In this document: in pieces, positions 58,732 to 64,000 of the stretch | Layout: every line of letters begins with the position of its first letter | How positions within the stretch are numbered: the stretch's first letter is position 1 | Source of the DNA: Phragmites australis | Lineage: Eukaryota; Streptophyta; Magnoliopsida; Poales; Poaceae | DNA: 64,000 nt | Assembly: GCF_958298935.1 (NCBI RefSeq) | Contig: NC_084929.1 | Location: forward strand, 33,607,501-33,671,500 | Direction: 5' to 3' | Translations under genes and position numbers: made by a program | Notes under the pieces: model-generated | Database searches by the model: none | The model's input: only the letters and a program-made list of their open reading frames with translations | Told to the model about the DNA's origin: nothing

Positions 58732-58754
58732 GAACTTGCATCGTGGTCTTGTCA

Positions 58755-60981
58755 ATGGGGGCGTCGGGGAAGTGGATCAAGTCGCCGGTGGGCCAGAAGG
58801 AGCCGTCGGCGGAGAGAAGGCGGGGAGCAAGTGGCGCAAGTGGAGCCGGCTGTTTCGGAGCTCGTCGCCCGCGTCCAGGGCCGCCGCGCCGGCGGCTGAG
58901 GCGTCGTCGGTCTCAGCCGACGCGCTCAGCTCTTTGGTCGCGGCCGTGGTCCGCGCGCCGCCCAGCGACTTCCGCCTCATCAGGCAGGAGTGTGCCGCCG
59001 TCCTCATCCAGGCCGCCGTCCGCTAGCTGCTTCTTGGTAGTGCCCGAATTCCTGCTCCGTCTGGTACTACCACTTCGATGTGATGTGATCTTGGCTCCTG
59101 ATGTGTTTATCGTGCGGTGGCTCGCGTGTGCAGGCGAGGCGGGCGTTGAAGGCGCTGAGGGGCATCGTGCGGCTGCAGGCGCTGGTGCGCGGTCGGCTCG
59201 TGCGGAGGCAGCTGGCCGTCACGTTCGAGTGCATGAATGCGCTGCTGCGGGTGCAGGAGCGTGCGCGGGAGCGGCGGGTGCGCTCGTCTGCCGACGGCCG
59301 CGGCTCCCACGACTCGCTCGCCGAGGCAACGGCCGTGCCAGTTCTACCAAGGACGCTGAGGTATGTGGAACACGGCCCAAAATGGTCGTTCTTTATCTGC
59401 TTGCTTGCCTTACAATTTCCCCTGTGTGTTGACTGTTGAGTACTGAGTCGAAACTCGAAAGCTAAATGACACCAGCCATTCTGGCAAATTTGGTGGAACC
59501 TAATTTCTGACCATAGAACTTGGTTGAGAGTGTTGTTGAAGGGTCATACTGCCCTCAAGCTCTCATTCAGATTCTTAATATACAAGCTTCACGCTAACTT
59601 TAATTTGAAATTGATGTTTCTAAGAAAAATAATCAGGAGGTTGGAGAACCGGTAAATTTTGAATTTTGAATTCCGTTTGTGCTACTGATAATATTGTGAC
59701 TAGCTGGAAGTTTTTCATATTGGTGTTTACATTGATTTCCTGATGGAGAAAGGGATGTGTTTAATATTGTGACTAGCTGAAAGCTTTTATTTGAAAGGGA
59801 CTTGTATCAGTAAGACTGATATGGACAATTAAACTTACTTTATTTTGAGTAATGATTGAGTCCATTAAGATTGTTACTTGCTCTTTCACCTTGACAATGT
59901 ATGTTTGAATCAATATTTGTAGTGACACTGTTAGGTAAGAAAAGCTATGGTGACAACACCAATTAGGTATTGCCAACCCAAGTTTTCTATTAAGACTACA
60001 GTTGAACCGAAGTAAAAGAGAATGAGTTCACACTACAGTATGTTGTTTCTATGATTTTTCGTTGGTTAGATGAGCAGCATACATGCTCGGTTGTTTTCAC
60101 CAGAGAAGCAATGCGATGTTGGAAAGATTTCTTGACATTTTTCATATTGCAGGAACAGTGGTGTGACCGTGATGGTTCTGCTGATGAAGTAAGATCAAAG
60201 TTACAGATTAGGCATGAAGGTGCAGCAAAGAGAGAAAGGGCAATTGCTTACGCTCTTTCTCACCAGGTATATGTTGGAGTAATATCTTTCTTTTTATACT
60301 CATGCTGTAGTTTCATATAATAAGTTGATCATATTCCTTTCAGCGTCGGGGTTCAAAACAGTGGAAAACCAGGCTCGCCTACTCTGTGTTAGAAGCCATG
60401 ACTCTAATATGTGCAATCAAAACTTGAGTTATTTGGAAGGATGGATGGCCACAAAACCTTGGGAGATCAGGCTTATGGAACGAAATCAGACCGACTCGCA
60501 GTTTGCTAAGAACTGCGAGGAGCTGAACTTGGCTGTCTCCAAGCTTTCTGATGCTAACTTAGTTAAAATCAGAAGAAACAATGTCACAAGCAGAGTAACA
60601 GCAAAGCCTCCAGTGCTGTCAGCTTCTTCTTCTGACTTCGTATACGACGAGAGCTCTCCGTCCACATCATCTGTCATTCCGGCGTCTCCTGCCAACATCT
60701 TAGCATCAGAAGCAAGATCAGACAATGGTCATGTTGGAGGACCAAACTACATGAACTTGACCAAATCTGCTAAAGCAAGGCTGAATGGTTGCAGCAGTCA
60801 CAGAGGGTCACTCCAAATTCAACGACAACGATCTGGGGACATGCCAAGGATGGCACTCTCTTCAATAGACACCCAAAGCAACGCTGGATCTGAAATTTCA
60901 GTAACCTCGAGGCGATTAAACAGCATGTCCTTGAAAGGTCGGAGCATGACAAGAAGGTTGGACAAGGAGAATGAAGATTGA
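58755..60981 (+). pseudogene. IQD (IQ67-domain) calmodulin-binding protein gene, frameshifted
   Basis: IQD proteins are plant calmodulin-binding microtubule or nuclear scaffold proteins. Exons with intact GT-AG borders: 58755-59036, 59134-59360, 60153-60266 and 60344-60981. The start MGASGKWIKSPVGQK is canonical. Then KAGSKWRKWSRLFRSSSP to QECAAVLIQAAVR is readable only one frame over. CFL and [20 protein letters not shown] (IQ67 core) return to the first frame. RASSTKDAE at the exon 2 end is shifted again. Exon 3 (EQWCDRDGSADEVRSKLQIR) is clean. Exon 4 begins RRGSKQWKTRLAYSVL, then shifts to RSHDSNMCNQNLSYLEGWMA and runs to RRLDKENED. At least four 1-4 bp indels lie near 58815, 59022, 59325 and 60390. 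Other genes in the window have none, so decay is likelier than poor sequence. Confidence 0.85.
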
Positions 60982-62376
60982 TCCTGGGTCCACGTTATAG
61001 GCGCCTTGTATATTTCTTCCAATCATGTCCCTGGTTTAGTGTTTGTTGTACACATCCAATCCGAGTTCAATTCCTCATTGCTTCTATTGATAACTTATGT
61101 ATTTAGCTTCGAAAACGGAGACTTGTAAAAGGTTGACTCGTTATTTATCTCCACCTGGTCTCTGCTGTAGAAAGCTTGCGTTCTAATTAGAGTCGTGTTC
61201 GATGGTGGTAGTCTCTTATATTGGGTTACCGATGATGCATATGATATTCTGGGACGATGAGAATGACGCGAAGTTTATCTTGTTTGTTCTGACGAATAAT
61301 CGTGTGTCCGCTTCCTTGAAGAACATGTCCTGGGTGATTGTCCAATCGCTCAAACAATCCTGTTGTCCACTCCGATTGGCTGTCCCAAATTTGATGCCCT
61401 CATCAGGATCGGCGGGGTAAACATTAGCAGCATTCGCGGTTGGTACTTGTTAGAGCGATCGTCCTTGACTTGTTTAATTACATTTATTTGACTAACGTGC
61501 AGATTACATTAATCCAGTCCACATTGCTTGTCAAAATCTACGCTTTTCATAATATCAGTAGCGATCGATGGAGTGATAAAATATGAGGAAGAAATCTGCA
61601 GCCGATGAGAGTATGAGACCTTGCAGCGCCGCTAGCAGCTGTAGTGATGTACCACTCCTGGCCAGTGCACAGGCGACGGAAAGGGACGTTGCGAAAGCTA
61701 CCTGCCGAAGCCGAAAACATTAACCGCATCCATGTTTGGTAAACTTTGCTGTTACGACTTGTGCCTCTCGCTTCTGCTGCACATGCTCGAGGCTCTGCAA
61801 GTCTGAAGTGTGCCATGAGTTACCGCTGGTGCTGCCTTCCTGATGGCAACCCTTCACAGATGAGCAGCTTTTCTAGGCAACTATCTGAACGACGTTCACG
61901 CGATGCCATTGTTTCAGCGACCCAGGGCAGGGTCTGGACGGTCGAGATGGCGCCGCTTGGGCAGCCTAAGAAGACACGGGCGGATGGTCCAGACGCGCAG
62001 AACAGTGCCGGCGCCATGCACGCCGGCATTCAGTGGAGACGGGGCAGGGCAAAGATTCTCGGGGACGGTGAGGGGGACAATTCAGAGTTACGGGCTTTCC
62101 GGAGGGCCCGGCCGGTATGGTGACGGCGAAAATGACAGCGGCGGAGGAGGTGCAGTGCGGTGCGGTTTGGGGTGTTTGACCCACTGGAATTAAAAGGGGG
62201 GCGATCGGTTACATCACTGGCCTTAATGCCGCCATCACTTGGGAGCTCTGCGGAGAGAGGCTGGAGATAACGCACGCGCAGCCAGACAGGACACCACCGA
62301 GCCAGCGCCACGCTCCTTCCCGGAGCAGCACCAAGGAAGGAGGAGCTCGCGCTAGATAGCTGCGTTGTCGGTCGGC
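60982..62376. other. Intergenic and promoter region of LOG
   Basis: No gene was recognised. The last 250 bp are GC-rich and probably the LOG promoter and leader. No TATA box was confidently placed. Confidence 0.4.
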
Positions 62377-64000
62377 ATGGGCGACGGAGCGGCGGCCCCG
62401 CCGAGCAGGTTCCGTACGATCTGCGTGTTCTGCGGCAGCAACGCCGGCCGACGCAAGGTGTTCGGGGACGCAGCCCTCGAGCTTGGCCACGAGCTGGTGA
62501 GTATGAGTACATGGCAGGGAGCTCGCCTCGTCCCGGGGTGCGCGGGCTGGCCTACCACCGTCGTTTTCTTGTTTTTTTTTGGGGTTCTTGGTAGGTGACG
62601 GTGAGCGTCGCGTGTTTTCCCCTTGTTGTAGGTGAGGAAGGGGATCAATTTGGTCTACGGCGGCGGCAGCATCGGGCTGATGGGCGTGATTGCGCAGACG
62701 GTTCACGATGGCGGCTGCCCCGTCCTTGGGTAGCTTCTGCACTTGCAATTTCACTTTTTTTTTCTGCAGCGGCAGCTGAGTCCGTTTTGAACATTCTGTC
62801 TCATGTAGTGGTTGGTGTTTTTGTTTGATTTGTTCACAGGGTGATTCCTAAAGCGCTCATGGCTATTGAGGTATGTAGTTTCCTTACTCTGAGTTCTGTT
62901 CATGGTATATGTCTTTCAGAATAGGAAAGTGCTGTTCAGTTAATCAAGCCTTTTGTTAGTATGCAATGTTGTGCGTTGATCCGTGCAGTGTTTGGATCAA
63001 ATTTAAGCATGTCAGATTCTGCTATTCAGCTTTAGCTATGAAAGGACTCAACAATGACTGTTGAGCTTTCTGTTCTTTCTTTGTAGTACCGGTCAGTCGC
63101 CTTTTTAAATTCTTCTCCTTTGCTAATGAAGGCAACCCATTGTCCTTCATTATAAAGAAGTGGTCAAGCTAGGACTAGGATTTCTAGCAATTTGGCTCCT
63201 GTCTTGTTAGAGTTAGGTATGACAATTTGGAATTCTAGATTTAACTTCTGTCTGAATTCGATAGTACCCTTGCCAAGTAGACGTTGTCAAATGAAGTGAA
63301 GTGATGTGAACTTGAATTATGTCTCCCAATTATTCAAAAATCCATATTTCACCAGTATATTGCTTATTTGCTCAGAGGATGGGGATTTGGATGTCAAAAT
63401 CCTTTTCAGTTTATGCTTTTTTTTTCCAGAGAAGTAGTCTGTAAAGTATAATCTTATTTTGATATTTGTTCATGGGTCTCTTTTGACAGATATCAGGTGA
63501 AAGTGTGGGAGAAGTGAAGATTGTAGCTGACATGCATGAGAGGAAAGCTGAGATGGCTCGACAATCCGAAGCGTTCATCGCTCTTCCAGGTGACAGATGT
63601 TTGATGATCTCCTGCTACCATCATCCATCGCACTGATAATTCAATAGAACTTGATTACCAATTTCTATCAGGGGGATATGGAACAATGGAGGAGTTGTTA
63701 GAAATGATAACATGGTCCCAACTTGGAATTCATGACAAACCAGTAAGTACATTGATAGATAAATAGTATATTACAAATCAGCAACGAAGTTCTATCCAAA
63801 CAAATTAAGGTCTCTTACAGGTTGGGTTGCTGAATGTCGATGGTTACTACGATCCGCTGCTTGCACTATTCGAAAAAGGCGCAACGGAAGGTTTCATTAA
63901 CCCTGATTGTAGGCAAATATTTGTTTCTGCGCCTACTGCAAGTGAACTGCTGACAAAGATGGAGGTAATCTGACTACACAATCCATCTTCAAGCTATCAT
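62377..64000 (+). CDS. LOG: LOG-type cytokinin riboside 5'-monophosphate phosphoribohydrolase (3' end outside window)
   Basis: Releases active free-base cytokinin directly from cytokinin ribotides, in the cytosol. Exons 62377-62496, 62632-62729, 62840-62870, 63490-63589, 63672-63742 and 63821-63964 join in frame (188 residues). GAG|GTAATC at 63964 is a donor, so at least one more exon lies to the right. If it were not spliced, the protein would end MEVI. Landmarks: [65 protein letters not shown], and the family motif [20 protein letters not shown] with the catalytic Glu region, then [18 protein letters not shown]. The start ATG at 62377 lies in GGCATGG and gives the usual short N-terminus. 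No damage was seen. Confidence 0.95.

Noticed and set aside
61202..61420. 72-codon plus-strand frame after the IQD gene
   Set aside because: Starts with ATG but has no recognisable domain, no neighbouring exon and ordinary composition.
63965..63974. LOG ending at 63974 as ...MEVI
   Set aside because: GAG|GTAATC is a plausible donor and plant LOG proteins continue past this point with another exon, so a spliced continuation beyond the window is favoured.
1..64000. tRNA, rRNA and CRISPR-like structures
   Set aside because: No cloverleaf with a TTCGA-type T loop, no rRNA core sequence and no regularly spaced repeats were found. CRISPR is not expected in a plant nuclear genome.

Overview
The window is nuclear DNA from a flowering plant, almost certainly a grass (Poaceae). 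The evidence is GC-rich first exons that fade into AT-rich introns, GT-AG introns, Stowaway, Tourist and Mutator-type miniature elements, Ty1-copia debris, and protein families with grass-type sequence. The species cannot be fixed from the sequence alone. No bacterial, organellar or viral genes were seen.

Layout. 1-1694: last exon of an ER-type adenine nucleotide carrier (ER-ANT1 type), plus strand, running in from the left. 2849-5902: complete eleven-exon nucleosome assembly protein NAP1 on the minus strand, tail to tail with it. 6240-13468: gene-poor, with repeat-like DNA, MITEs and a broken RTE1/TMEM222-type membrane-protein pseudogene. 13469-15340: four-exon plastid protein CGLD27. 17084-20533: four-exon glycosyltransferase GINT1 (GT64). 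20997-23265: a 2.27 kb Pack-MULE-like transposon with long terminal inverted repeats. It carries fragments of a GT61 glycosyltransferase, a proline-rich protein and an F-box gene, and holds a second nested element. 24100-28364: decayed Ty1-copia pieces and a truncated PIF/Harbinger transposase. 30209-44260: the SWC4/DMAP1 chromatin gene, whose 15 coding exons (1,257 nt) spread over 14 kb because its introns hold a MULE-like element, a solo LTR and a whole antisense copia element. 47564-49024: an intronless DUF4408/DUF761 protein with an internal three-fold repeat, minus strand. 50870-55140: repeat-rich DNA with a captured CCCH zinc-finger gene fragment. 55420-57393: a shattered F-box/LRR pseudogene with a 152 bp MULE-type MITE inside it. 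58755-60981: an IQD (calmodulin-binding) gene with intact splice sites but several frameshifts. 62377-64000: the first six exons of a LOG cytokinin-activating enzyme, running off the right edge.

The genes form no operon or pathway. They are independently transcribed plant genes separated by transposable elements. Two themes stand out. One is heavy transposon colonisation of a single housekeeping gene (SWC4), whose splice sites and reading frame nevertheless survive. The other is repeated capture of host gene fragments by DNA transposons. All exon boundaries were derived by hand from splice consensus, frame continuity and remembered family sequence; no alignment was run.
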